Counted from the stretch's first letter, positions 1-8,414 are shown. The stretch: 55,874 nucleotides of DNA from CAVVFX01 sp963747535 (GCA_963747535.1 CAVVFX010000005.1:1-55874); one strand, 5' to 3'. Notes: generated by a model from the sequence alone, not told the origin. Program-made: numbers and translations.

Positions 1-191
1 ACAGTGAGAAACGGAGTCCCATCTGAGAGAACTCCCATTTCTACGCCGTTGACCTCGGCTTGGCGCTCAATGTTAAGGTCTAAAGACTGCTGTTTAGGTC
101 CGGCTACCCTGCGGCCAGATAACTCCATTAACGTATTGATTTTATTGGGTGAAGGCCCGGCGGCCCTGGGTCGCTTTTCGTCTGTTGCCAT
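1..191 (-). CDS. Hypothetical protein, N-terminal part (runs off left edge)
   Basis: A reading frame on the minus strand starts at ATG 191-189 and is still open at base 1, giving 63 residues that begin MATDEKRPRAAGPSPNKINT. An AAGGA ribosome binding site lies about 8 bases before the ATG. The peptide is hydrophilic and has no signal peptide or membrane segment. I do not recognise the family. It faces away from the excisionase-like gene at 871 and probably belongs to the same integrated element, as the divergent arrangement near an attachment site suggests. The rest of the gene lies outside the window, so function cannot be judged. Confidence 0.55.
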   Translation of the reverse strand, partial: MATDEKRPRAAGPSPNKINTLMELSGRRVAGPKQQSLDLNIERQAEVNGVEMGVLSDGTPFLT

Positions 192-613
192 GTCGCGTAT
201 TTCCTTGTAAATCAATTATCCTACAGTCCGAGCAGTTCAGCAAGGCTCCGCACGTGGTCCGTAACTCCGCCTTCCATCGCTAAGGCTAAATCGTGCCCAA
301 AGCTCTTACTTTTCTTACTCTCAAGGTTGCAGTTTGTACACGTTTTGTGCTACTCTATAGAGATTGGTATCAATCGGTGATCTTTGGAAAGGCATCCAAG
401 GGTTGCTCCGACGCTGTAAGAGCCTCGGTGGGCTGGCAAGAGTCCAAGAAGTGGTACTCACACAGTTACACCAAGTGTGACATGCAGCAGACGGGTTAGG
501 CCCGTCATTCTGATCCGCGTACGCCGTCAATCCAAAACTGTTACGTAAGTATTCTGTGCAGGTCAGTATCCTGTATCCGATAGTAGGAAGTATTGGAAAG
601 ATGAGTTATCGAC
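192..613. other. Intergenic region, no convincing gene
   Basis: This 420-base stretch separates two divergent genes of the left-hand element. Both strands hold open frames of about 70 codons, but their composition (many Cys and Trp, no ribosome binding site) does not look protein-like. It most likely carries the divergent promoters. I could not assign promoter boxes with confidence. Confidence 0.4.
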
Positions 614-874
614 GTGGAAGGGTATTTTAACCGTAGTCTAGAAGAGCAAATAGTTTCTGAGCGTGCGCTAATCGAGCGAATCAATCGCAAGTTGAAGCCT
701 GACAATGTCGCAGTCAGGGTGTCTCGTGGATGGAGAAGCGAGTCCGCTCCGGGGCGCCACTACGAACTGGACACCAACAGGAACGAGGTTACAAACCACC
801 ATTTCGACCTAGAAACCTATGGTCGGGATTGTGGCACGCTGGCAGAGTACGAGAGATTGGGGCGGTCGCTGTGA
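614..874 (+). CDS. Small hypothetical protein of the integrated element (86 aa)
   Basis: An 86-residue charged soluble protein starting at GTG 614; the in-frame stop TGA at 602 rules out a longer version. It begins MEGYFNRSLEEQIVSERALI and is rich in Glu and Arg, with a probable N-terminal helix. No family is recognised. Its stop codon overlaps the GTG start of the next gene (GTGA at 871-874), so the two are translationally coupled. That coupling is the best evidence that it is real. The match to ribosome binding consensus (GGAAAG near 593) is weak and far from the start. Confidence 0.5.
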   Translation: MEGYFNRSLEEQIVSERALIERINRKLKPDNVAVRVSRGWRSESAPGRHYELDTNRNEVTNHHFDLETYGRDCGTLAEYERLGRSL

Positions 875-1128
875 CTCCTAATCAACAGTTTGCCCACGAG
901 GTCGCGGACATACTGGCCCAAAAGCTAGGTGCTTCTCTTGGGCGGAAATCTGGACCACGCTTACTCAACGTTGAAGGTGCGGCGGAGTATATCTCAAGAT
1001 CGATTAAGGCTATGAGGCAGCTAATCTCAAAGGGTATTGTCCCAATCGTTCGCATGGATGGGCGCATTTTCATTGATGTTCGCGATTTGGACAAGATCAT
1101 AGACGAGTCGAAAGTGTGGGCAGCCTGA
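871..1128 (+). CDS. Excisionase-like helix-turn-helix protein
   Basis: An 85-residue protein starting at GTG 871, four bases inside the upstream gene. A longer frame upstream is open but would overlap that gene by about 140 bases, so the coupled GTG is preferred. Residues 30-75 read LNVEGAAEYISRSIKAMRQL, then SKGIVPIVRMDGRIFIDVRDLDKII. This is the MerR/AlpA/Xis-type winged helix-turn-helix (HTH_17 excisionase family): recognition helix, a wing around a basic R-x-D-G-R turn, then a final helix. Such proteins usually steer a tyrosine recombinase towards excision or regulate element genes. The gene ends 120 bases from a broken tRNA, as expected near an attachment site, but no recombinase gene lies between them. 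Confidence 0.75.
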   Translation: MTPNQQFAHEVADILAQKLGASLGRKSGPRLLNVEGAAEYISRSIKAMRQLISKGIVPIVRMDGRIFIDVRDLDKIIDESKVWAA

Positions 1129-1138
1129 ATAAATCCGT

Positions 1139-1159
1139 GTGCTAGATTTTGTGCTAGAT
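1139..1159. repeat. Tandem 9-bp direct repeats near the att site
   Basis: GTGCTAGAT occurs at 1139-1147 and again at 1151-1159, a spacing of 12 bases (just over one helical turn). The pair lies between the excisionase-like gene and the broken tRNA-Thr. Direct repeats in this position commonly serve as arm-type binding sites for an integrase or excisionase. That role is inferred from position only. Confidence 0.45.
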
Positions 1160-1248
1160 GTAGGGGAAATGGGGAGTAATCGAGGGGTAACCAGTCACCG
1201 CTAAGTTATTGATTTTAGGCCGTTGATTACTCTTGATTGCTCTCTTGA

Positions 1249-1291
1249 TCCGATTACGAATCAGCCGCTCTACCAACTGAGCTAGGGTGGC
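1249..1291 (-). pseudogene. tRNA-Thr(CGT) 5' half, probable att junction
   Basis: Reading the minus strand from 1291, the sequence gives an acceptor 5' strand GCCACCC, a D arm (TAGCTCAGTTGGTAGAGC) and an anticodon arm with loop TTCGTAA, so the anticodon is CGT (threonine). After the loop only part of the stem is kept (TCGG), and the sequence then turns into unrelated AT-rich DNA. There is no variable loop, T arm (GGTTCGA) or 3' acceptor strand anywhere between here and base 1. The break at the anticodon stem is a typical crossover point for tyrosine recombinases. It marks the right boundary of the element at 1-1250, or a later rearrangement of it. Confidence 0.75.
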
Positions 1292-1461
1292 TCACTTTTG
1301 TTTTGCTCAACTTAGTGTCGAGGTCAAAACTGTGGTGGGTTCAAAAAGGTTCAATTGCGTACCCTTCCGATGCCTCAGGAATTGATTTTAGCATGAGGGC
1401 AGCCAGGCCGCCCGGCAATAGTACGTCGCTCACAATCAGCCTGGGAATGCAGATCAGCCGC

Positions 1462-3738
1462 TCAATGATTTCTGAAGTGAGCGCCGTTCTTCTTCTCAGG
1501 CAACACGATGGCCGGCTCGGGATGCGCGTGGGCTTCCCTCTTTATATCCGCGATGGCGCTATCCCGCTGCTCCGTGCGGAGCTGCACTTCCAGCCGCTGC
1601 AACGCCACCCCGACTACATCCCGGTGATGCAACTTGCCACCGCTGGTCTCCTCGGTGAGTTCGAGCCACAGCCGGTGCAGCAGGTCAACATCTTCCGGCC
1701 ACAGTCGCGGCGGATGCGGGCCCAGGTTGAAGAATACGGACTTCTCATCCGGCAGTACGACCTCCAGCGAGATCGCGGGACGCGGCGCAGGCAACGTCTC
1801 CCAGGCTTGCCCGACCAACTGGCCTTGCTCGTTCGGCGTCATACGGGACGAGTATCCGGTCACAATTCGCGAGGACTGCAGTTTCTGCGCGGTCTGCACC
1901 ATCGCCAGCCACGGGTCGGTTCCCGCGACCACCAGAAGCTCCACCGGCTTGCCGGCCTTTTCCGCCAGCGAAACCACTCTCGTAAACAGCTCCGTCTCGG
2001 CGCTCGAGAACATCTGTTCCGCTTCGATGCTATGTTCTCCCGACGCCGCGCCCGTCACCAGGTGAATCGAAAGCGCAACGATGTCCACCTTGCGCGTGTC
2101 GGTCTTCTCCAGAACCTTCCTGACGTGATCAAGGTTCTCGGGATTTCGTACCGAGACGATGACGCTAGCCGGCCGCACCTGCAGTTCCTTCTCGGAGACT
2201 TCGTTGCTCTCGGCGAGCCGGAAATGTTCCTGCCCGTGTTCCTTCACCACGCCCGCCTTCTTGCGCAGGTTGATCTTCTCGGAGATGGTAAACATGACGA
2301 AGAAAACTATAGTGAACGTAACGCCGGAAATGGTGGCGACCTTCTTGGTCAGCACGTTAATAATCGCGAGGACGAACAATGCAATCGTGATCAGCGCCAA
2401 TCCGACGGGCAATTCCGTCTTGCCAACATGGAAGTTCAAGGGCACTTTCCATTCGCGCGCACCAGGCATCTTGAACCGCAGCATCATGACCGCCAGCGCT
2501 TTCATGGCAAAGCTCCAGACGACCCCGAAGGCGTATGCTTCGCCGAGCATGTAGACGTCGCCACGGCTGACCAGAATAGTGATCAACTGCATAATGACGA
2601 GCATGTTGATCAACCGGCCGCTGGTGCCGAATTTCTTGTGCGGAACGCGGAACCAGTCCGCCAGGACGCCATCTTCCGCCACGCGATTGAGGACGCCGTT
2701 CGAGCCAATGATCGCGGTGTTGACCGCTCCAGCGAGAATGAGAGTGCCTACCAGCACCACGAAGCCGTGGAACAGCAGACGCAAATACAGCGGCCCGATC
2801 AGGTACATCGAAAGGCCGCCGATCAGATTATCGAGGAACTTGCCGCGGTCGGCATCGGGAATCAACATGACCGCGAAAAACGAGACCAGCGACGTGAACA
2901 GCAGGCTGTAGACGAAGATTACCAAGCCGGCTTTTTCCAGGTTGAGTAGCTTGGGGGCAGCGATTTCGCGATTTACCTGCGCGAGGCTCTCTTCGCCGCT
3001 CATCGCGAGCAGCGAGTGGCCCAAGCCAATCAGGACCGCCATGAACGTGATAGCAGGCGCGGCAGTCCCTTGCAGCCAGCCGAGCGCGTCCGCTCCAAAT
3101 TTGATGTTGCTCTTGTCCGGCAGCGGGACCGTTTGATAGCCCTTGAAAAAGATAGTGAGCAACGCCCAGATGATCAGCATCACCACCATCACGGTAGTTA
3201 TCTGCATGATCCGCAGAGCCTTTTCGCTGGACTCGTGAATCCCGATGATGTTCTTGCGCCAGAAATAAATGGTGACTGCGGCCGCGAAGAACGCCGCGAA
3301 ATATTCGGGATGCACGTGCACCTCGGGCTTATGCACATACTCGCCGATTTCGTTGATCAAACCTGCAAGGTAGAGACCGGCGCTGACGCCGCTGATCGGT
3401 CCAGTCAGCACATAATCGAACATCAGGGCCGAAACGGAGAACTTCGCGAGAGTCCCGCCCATAGCTTCGTGGACAACGCGGTAAACACCGCCGCGCACGA
3501 ACATACTGCAGCTCTCGATATACACCGCGCGAACCGCGTAAGAGAACAGCATGATGCCGAGAATGAACCACGGCGCGGATTTCCCGATGGCGGTTTCGGC
3601 GATGCCGCCGGCATAGTACGCCGAAGATGCCAAATCCGAAAGGACAATCGCCGCCGCTCTCCAGAAGGAGATGAACGACAGCATAACGGTTGTCGCCACG
3701 ACCACCCGGGTGGATCGTGACGCAGTCTGAGGAAACAA
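1462..3738 (-). CDS. APC-superfamily amino acid permease with C-terminal soluble domain
   Basis: A 758-residue protein. Roughly residues 10-480 form about 12 hydrophobic segments typical of the amino acid-polyamine-organocation (APC) family, including an early helix reading ASSAYYAGGIAE. Substrate cannot be read from the sequence. From about residue 505 the chain becomes hydrophilic and contains a segment starting ASVIVSVRNPENLDHVRKVL, with later VVAGTDPWLAMV and IVTGYSSRMT, resembling a universal-stress-protein fold. Such C-terminal domains are known in some bacterial APC transporters. The start is TTG 3738, with an AAGGAG ribosome binding site five bases upstream (3744-3749). The gene stands alone, with no clear operon partner. 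Confidence 0.88.
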   Translation of the reverse strand: MFPQTASRSTRVVVATTVMLSFISFWRAAAIVLSDLASSAYYAGGIAETAIGKSAPWFILGIMLFSYAVRAVYIESCSMFVRGGVYRVVHEAMGGTLAKFSVSALMFDYVLTGPISGVSAGLYLAGLINEIGEYVHKPEVHVHPEYFAAFFAAAVTIYFWRKNIIGIHESSEKALRIMQITTVMVVMLIIWALLTIFFKGYQTVPLPDKSNIKFGADALGWLQGTAAPAITFMAVLIGLGHSLLAMSGEESLAQVNREIAAPKLLNLEKAGLVIFVYSLLFTSLVSFFAVMLIPDADRGKFLDNLIGGLSMYLIGPLYLRLLFHGFVVLVGTLILAGAVNTAIIGSNGVLNRVAEDGVLADWFRVPHKKFGTSGRLINMLVIMQLITILVSRGDVYMLGEAYAFGVVWSFAMKALAVMMLRFKMPGAREWKVPLNFHVGKTELPVGLALITIALFVLAIINVLTKKVATISGVTFTIVFFVMFTISEKINLRKKAGVVKEHGQEHFRLAESNEVSEKELQVRPASVIVSVRNPENLDHVRKVLEKTDTRKVDIVALSIHLVTGAASGEHSIEAEQMFSSAETELFTRVVSLAEKAGKPVELLVVAGTDPWLAMVQTAQKLQSSRIVTGYSSRMTPNEQGQLVGQAWETLPAPRPAISLEVVLPDEKSVFFNLGPHPPRLWPEDVDLLHRLWLELTEETSGGKLHHRDVVGVALQRLEVQLRTEQRDSAIADIKREAHAHPEPAIVLPEKKNGAHFRNH

Positions 3739-4457
3739 GCAGGCTCCTTATTTGCGGATTGATGTAAACGCGGAGCTACGGGGCCATTCGCGTGTTCGGG
3801 CACACAAGTCCCGTCGGTGTACACCCTCTGCGAAGTTTAACAAGGAAGGCATCGGAAACGCATAAGAATTTCATGAGAATAAGGAAAAAATGGCTGATTC
3901 TGTTTGAGTTTAACAATCGCCATCTACCAATCATCGGGGCCGATAGGCCGGCCGTCGGGAGGATCGGCCGGCTCATCGATACCGATCTGCTCCGGGTGGT
4001 CAGCGAAACGCTTGATCTGCTCCGCGGCGAAGCGCGAATGCGCACGTTGCGCCGCATCCGTCGCAGGGTGAAACTGGATGAGCTTCGTACCCGGCTAGCG
4101 GGCCCGCGGGATGCGGCGCCTTCCCCGGGATTCCGTTCACATAAGTGATCGCGCGCGCCTGTTCCAACGCTGACGAATTCTCAAGCAGTCTTCCACCAGG
4201 CGTGTGGCGCGTTAATGGGAAATACCCGGGCATCGTGCATCGACTTTAATCGAGTCCGCCAGGGATGTCCCGCGGCCGAGATACCGTCGACTGAGAAGAG
4301 CGGAGAGGCAGTAAGAACCAACAGACTGACCGGGCGCATGAATCTGATGGTAGCGTGAGATTGCCCACGATACCGTTTGTGAGCGCTGTACATCCTCATA
4401 CACGTTCGCGCCGCATTGCGCACTCCGAAGCTCACGCCACGCATCAGATAAGGTGAG
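3739..4457. other. Intergenic region with a possible decayed gene fragment
   Basis: This 719-base stretch has no intact gene I can support. On the minus strand a stop-free frame at 3924-4094 encodes a protein-like tail (KLIQFHPATDAAQRAHSRFA, ending in a Pro/Asp-rich GRPIGPDDW) but has no start codon. A second frame at about 4095-4200 (LEQARAITYVNGIPGKAPHP) would join it after a frameshift near 4093. Together they look like the end of a decayed gene of unknown family. Nothing else was recognised. Confidence 0.3.
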
Positions 4458-5654
4458 ATGGCACGGATAGGTTCGCGATATAGCGCGGCGGCATTGGTCG
4501 CCTTCCTCCTCCTTCCTGGAGCATTTGCACAGTATCCACAGCCGAACGCGCCTCCCGGGCCCAGTGAACCGCCAGCGGGCGCCGGCGCGCCGACATCGAC
4601 GCCGGCCGAACAGCTTGACGATCTGGTGGCACCGATCGCCCTGTATCCCGATCCTCTGGTGGGCCAATTATTGGCTGCGTCGACTTACCCCATGGAAATC
4701 GCTGAGGCTGAACAATGGGTACGGGACCATCCAAATTGGAAGCAGAAGAAGCTGATGGATGAGGCCAAAAAACAGAAATGGGATCCGAGTGTACAAGGCC
4801 TTGTGGCTTTTCCGGATGTGCTGGCCCGCATGTCTCAGGACATGGGCTGGACCACCCAGCTGGGCAACGCGTTTTTGGCCGACCAGGCGAGTGTGATGCA
4901 AGCCGTGCAGCGTATGCGGTCCAAGGCCATAGCTAAAGGTACGCTCCGTTCAACACCGCAGGAAACCGTAACCACGCAAGACCAGGGCGGGCAGAGTGCG
5001 ATCACTATCGAGCCGGCAAATCCGAATGTGTGGTATGTGCCGAATTACAATCCCGTATACGTATGGGGTCCGCCGGTTTGGGGATATTATCCGCCGCTTC
5101 TCTATCCCGGCGTAGGCATAGGTTTCGGGTGGTTTCCCGGAATCGATATCGGTCTTTATTTCGGTGGTTGGGGAGGCTGGGGCTGGGGCGGCTGGGGCTG
5201 GGGGCCTAATTGGTTTGGCGGCAATATATTTATAAATGATTCGTTCTTCCATCGCTACGGTTTCGCTGAGTACCACGGCGGACTCGGCAATTCAGTTTGG
5301 GCGCACAATCCGGACCACCGTCTCGGCGTGCCGTATGGCAATCGTGCCGTCGCCCAGAGGTTCGGCGCTGGTGAGCGGTTCGGAGCTAATGGCGGATACC
5401 GCGGCTCCGGGAATTTCAACCGCGGCGAAGGGGAGGGCTTCCGCAGCGCCCCGGGCCAACGGTTTGGGAGTCAAGGGTTCGAGCAACGCGGATATACAAA
5501 CAATCACAGCGTTTTCGGCGGTTATCACGATGGCGGCGCAACGCGCATGCAGAGCGATCACGGCTTCTCCAGCATGGGAGGGGGCGGGTTCCACGGCGGT
5601 GGTGGCGGATTCCACGGTGGCGGCGGCCATGGCGGCGGCGGAGGAAGGCGGTAA
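4458..5654 (+). CDS. DUF3300 domain exported protein
   Basis: A 398-residue protein with an N-terminal signal peptide (hydrophobic run AALVAFLLLPGAFA at about 11-24). A Pro-rich linker follows, then the DUF3300 domain at about 50-240. Its hallmark is LVAPIALYPDPLVGQLLAAS, followed by PMEIAEAEQWVRDHP and NPVYVWGPPVWGYYPP. The last 170 residues are low complexity: a Gly/Trp-rich patch (GGWGGWGWGGWGWG), then a Gly/Arg/Phe region ending in GGGGFHGG repeats. The function of DUF3300 is unknown; it is probably periplasmic or outer-membrane associated. The gene ends five bases before a DUF2950 gene, its usual partner. Start is ATG 4458, preceded by AAGGTGAG. Confidence 0.88.
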   Translation: MARIGSRYSAAALVAFLLLPGAFAQYPQPNAPPGPSEPPAGAGAPTSTPAEQLDDLVAPIALYPDPLVGQLLAASTYPMEIAEAEQWVRDHPNWKQKKLMDEAKKQKWDPSVQGLVAFPDVLARMSQDMGWTTQLGNAFLADQASVMQAVQRMRSKAIAKGTLRSTPQETVTTQDQGGQSAITIEPANPNVWYVPNYNPVYVWGPPVWGYYPPLLYPGVGIGFGWFPGIDIGLYFGGWGGWGWGGWGWGPNWFGGNIFINDSFFHRYGFAEYHGGLGNSVWAHNPDHRLGVPYGNRAVAQRFGAGERFGANGGYRGSGNFNRGEGEGFRSAPGQRFGSQGFEQRGYTNNHSVFGGYHDGGATRMQSDHGFSSMGGGGFHGGGGGFHGGGGHGGGGGRR

Positions 5655-5659
5655 GACTC

Positions 5660-6553
5660 ATGATTCGCAGACTCTATCTCACATATGCGACGCTCGCATT
5701 GGCATGCGTCGTGCCTGCAATTGCGCAAGAGCATTTCGATTCTCCCGAGGCTGCGGTCAAGGCCATCATCGATGCTGCAAACAGCCACGACCCGGCGCAA
5801 ATTATGAAAGTCCTCGGGCCTGACGCAAAGCAAATTCTTACATCAGGCAACCCAGGGCAAGATCGCGCCGAACAAGACGAATTCGCCCGGCTGGCGAACA
5901 TGAAGCACCGTATTCAGATTTCCGCGATCGACAAGAACCGCGCAATCCTCTCGATCGGTAACGAGGACTGGCCTTTTCCAGTGCCTCTTGTCTGCACCGA
6001 TGGGAAGTGGGGCTTCGACGCCTCCGATGCCGCAGTCGAGATGCGTGCGCGCCGCATTGGCGCCCACGAGCTCGACGCCATTGATATTTGCCACGGCTAT
6101 GTGGAGGCGCAACGGAATTACGCTTCCCAGGATAGGAACAAGGACGGTATGCTCCAGTACGCGCTCCATCTGATGAGTGAGTCCGGCCGGAATAACGGGC
6201 TGTATTGGAACAGCACGGCAGGCGCACCTTTGATCCCCGAAAGCTTCGCCCACGCGGAATGGGACGGGGCAGTCAAAGGAGACGCCAAGCCTTACCACGG
6301 ATATTATTTTCGCGTTCTCTATCAGCAGGGTCCCAACGCGCCAGGAGGAGCCCACAATTACGTTGTTAAAAACAAGCTGATTGGCGGGTTCGGCCTGGTA
6401 GCCTGGCCTGCGGAGTACGGCACGACTGGAATTCACACGTTTATCGTGAATCAGAACGGCCTGGTATATGAGAAAGATATTCAGCCCGTAGCCGGGAAGC
6501 CTGTGCCGGTAACAACCTACGACCCCGACCCATCCTGGCAACCGGTTGACTAG
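5660..6553 (+). CDS. DUF2950 domain exported protein
   Basis: A 297-residue protein with a short signal peptide (LYLTYATLALACVVPAIAQE, about residues 4-23). The rest matches the DUF2950 family: an N-terminal part about mutating counts (EAAVKAIIDAANSHD, then KVLGPDAKQILTSG), a central DICHGYVEAQRNYAS, and the C-terminal signature LVAWPAEYGTTGIHTF with NQNGLVYEKD. The biochemical role is unknown. It follows the DUF3300 gene by five bases and is certainly co-transcribed with it; this pairing recurs across proteobacteria and acidobacteria. Its last four bases overlap the 3' end of the opposite-strand FGE gene. Confidence 0.88.
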   Translation: MIRRLYLTYATLALACVVPAIAQEHFDSPEAAVKAIIDAANSHDPAQIMKVLGPDAKQILTSGNPGQDRAEQDEFARLANMKHRIQISAIDKNRAILSIGNEDWPFPVPLVCTDGKWGFDASDAAVEMRARRIGAHELDAIDICHGYVEAQRNYASQDRNKDGMLQYALHLMSESGRNNGLYWNSTAGAPLIPESFAHAEWDGAVKGDAKPYHGYYFRVLYQQGPNAPGGAHNYVVKNKLIGGFGLVAWPAEYGTTGIHTFIVNQNGLVYEKDIQPVAGKPVPVTTYDPDPSWQPVD

Positions 6554-7545
6554 TCCCGATCACGCGCGCAGCGGAAACCGATGTTCGTGGTAGCACTATC
6601 GGGTGTATTCTGTGTTCGCGCCGCCACCCGATACCGGTTGCAATACGATGCGTGGCACAAATAGGATCCGCCGCGCATAGCGCGGGTCCCGGCAGACGTT
6701 GCTGAAAGTTCGGGACCTACCGGATTATCTCGCGTCGCCATCAGGTGAAAATCCGGCGAGAACCAGTCCGCACACCACTCCCAAGTGTTCCCGGTGATCA
6801 CGAATAGTCCGTATCCGTTGGGCGGAAACGCATCCACCGGAGCCGGACCGGAGTAGCCATCCTCCGCCAGGTCGACATCCGGAAAATCTCCCTGCCAGAT
6901 GTTGCACAGGTGCCGCCCATCCGGAGTCAGTTCGTCGCCCCAGGGAAAGCGCTTCTGCTCCAGACCTCCGCGCGCGGCGTATTCCCATTCCGCTTCCCTC
7001 GGTAAACGCTTGCCCGCCCATTGAGCATATTGGGCTGCATCGTTCCACGACACCTGCACCACCGGATGATGTTCCCGGCCCTCAACGCTGCTGTCAGGGC
7101 CCTCGGGGTGCCGCCAGTCCGCGCCGTCGATCTTGAACCACCACCGAAGCCTTGGCGGATGGATCATCTCCGCCAGTTTCTCCCGTAAATGTCCGTGAAA
7201 CACGAACGACCAACCGAAGCGCTCGGCCTCGGTCGTGTACCCGGTGGCTTTCACGAAACCCGCGAATGCCTCGTTCGTCACCGGATACCGGTCCAAATAA
7301 AAGGGATCTACACGCACTTCACGAATGGGACCTTCGCCATCCGCCGGGACACAGTCCGCATCCTCGCTGCCCATCAGGAATGGACCGCCGTCGAGCTGTA
7401 CCATCTCTTCGGTCGAGCCGGCGGTCGCGCGTTGCCGCTGCGCAGAAGTCCGGCGCGAGGTCTCCAGCACTACCGCGCGCAATTTGGTGGGTGCGCAACA
7501 CGGCGGAAGATTGGCGGCAATGCGGAAAAGATCGCGCTGATTCAT
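6550..7545 (-). CDS. Formylglycine-generating enzyme (sulfatase-modifying factor family)
   Basis: A 331-residue protein whose C-terminal 280 residues form an FGE-sulfatase domain: MVQLDGGPFLMGSEDADCVP, then PFYLDRYPVTNEAFAGFV, PVVQVSWNDAAQYAQWAGKR, LPREAEWEYAARGG and GNTWEWCADW. The catalytic pair is present as CHASYC (Cys297 and Cys302) in a context very close to true eukaryotic and bacterial FGE, with the downstream NTPDSATTNIGFRC. This argues for real conversion of a sulfatase cysteine to formylglycine, not merely a lectin-like FGE fold. No signal peptide is seen, so it acts in the cytoplasm. The start overlaps the stop of the upstream parvulin gene (ATGA), so the pair is one operon. No sulfatase gene lies in this window. 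Confidence 0.9.
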   Translation of the reverse strand: MNQRDLFRIAANLPPCCAPTKLRAVVLETSRRTSAQRQRATAGSTEEMVQLDGGPFLMGSEDADCVPADGEGPIREVRVDPFYLDRYPVTNEAFAGFVKATGYTTEAERFGWSFVFHGHLREKLAEMIHPPRLRWWFKIDGADWRHPEGPDSSVEGREHHPVVQVSWNDAAQYAQWAGKRLPREAEWEYAARGGLEQKRFPWGDELTPDGRHLCNIWQGDFPDVDLAEDGYSGPAPVDAFPPNGYGLFVITGNTWEWCADWFSPDFHLMATRDNPVGPELSATSAGTRAMRGGSYLCHASYCNRYRVAARTQNTPDSATTNIGFRCARDRD

Positions 7546-8414
7546 AGCCGTCCTAATTCGACATATTGCGCCTTGTTCCGCAACGCATTCAGTTTCTCGC
7601 CGGCTTCACGCTCCTGTCTCTCGCGTAGCATGCGAGCGTGAACCTGCGCCGACACCTCGTCGAACGTGCGAAGGCCCTCCGGCTTGTGATCCCGCACGAG
7701 CACGATATGCCAGCCAAACTGGGTGCGAAATGGCGCAGTCACCTCGCCGACCGGAGCGGCGAACGCCACTTCATCGAAATCATCGACCATAACTCCGCGT
7801 GGAAAGTAACCGAGATCGCCGGAGTTCTCCGGACAATCGGAAACCCGTTTGGCCGCTGCAGCAAAGTCTTCCCCGGCAAGAATTGACGCGCTCACCTCAG
7901 CCAGTAATGCTTCACCATCATCCCCGGCCTCTTTCGCGTGTTTCACGATATGTGAAGCCGCAATCAGTTCGGGTGTCCGGAATGTCTCCTGGTTCCGGCG
8001 ATAGAATTCGCGCATTTCGTGGAGTTTCGGAGGACGCACGCCATCGAACCATCGGGCGAGCAAGCGGTCCACCATCAATCGCGCGGCGATGTCTTCGCGA
8101 GATTCCGCATCCGCGGCATCGGCGCGACATCCTTCCGAACCGTCGTACTTAGGTGCAACGGAGGCGAGCGCGGTGTCAATCTCGGCTTCGGTAGGTTGCA
8201 GTTTCAACCGGCGCGCTTCCTGCTGCATAAGCAGACGATCGATCAAATCTTCAATGGCCCGTGGCCGCAGCGCGAACCGCTCCTCGGCCGATAACTCCCG
8301 ACCGGACGATTCCGCCTGTGTGCGCATCAACGACATACGGGCGCGGATCTCATCCGCATAGATTGTTTCGCCATTGACTTGAATGGCTGGATTGCGAGTG
8401 CTGGGAGGTGCCAC
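7542..8414 (-). CDS. Parvulin-type peptidyl-prolyl isomerase (SurA/NifM-like)
   Basis: A 290-residue protein. The N-terminal half is helical, with a SurA_N-like section (IQVNGETIYADEIRARMSLM, then PRAIEDLIDRLLMQQEARRL). Residues about 165-260 form a rotamase domain: IAASHIVKHAKEAGDD, FAAAAKRVSDCPENSGDLGY, FPRGVMVDDFDEVAFAAPVG and TQFGWHIVLVRDHKP, all canonical parvulin signatures. No signal peptide is present, which points to a cytoplasmic folding factor like NifM rather than a periplasmic SurA. It is the first gene of a two-gene operon and overlaps the FGE start by four bases. The start is GTG 8414 with no strong ribosome binding site. Confidence 0.88.
   Translation of the reverse strand: MAPPSTRNPAIQVNGETIYADEIRARMSLMRTQAESSGRELSAEERFALRPRAIEDLIDRLLMQQEARRLKLQPTEAEIDTALASVAPKYDGSEGCRADAADAESREDIAARLMVDRLLARWFDGVRPPKLHEMREFYRRNQETFRTPELIAASHIVKHAKEAGDDGEALLAEVSASILAGEDFAAAAKRVSDCPENSGDLGYFPRGVMVDDFDEVAFAAPVGEVTAPFRTQFGWHIVLVRDHKPEGLRTFDEVSAQVHARMLRERQEREAGEKLNALRNKAQYVELGRL

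Noticed and set aside
730..870. An upstream extension of the excisionase-like gene beginning MEKRVRSGAPLRTG
   Set aside because: It overlaps the 614-874 gene by about 140 bases and adds no part of the HTH fold; GTG 871, coupled to the upstream stop, is a better start.
1..1291. A group I intron inside tRNA-Thr explaining the break at the anticodon
   Set aside because: No tRNA 3' half (T arm or acceptor strand) is found on the minus strand between 1250 and 1.
1303..2949. A 548-codon open frame on the plus strand
   Set aside because: It is antisense to the APC permease, rich in Arg, His and Gln with no recognisable fold; a shadow of high-GC codon use.
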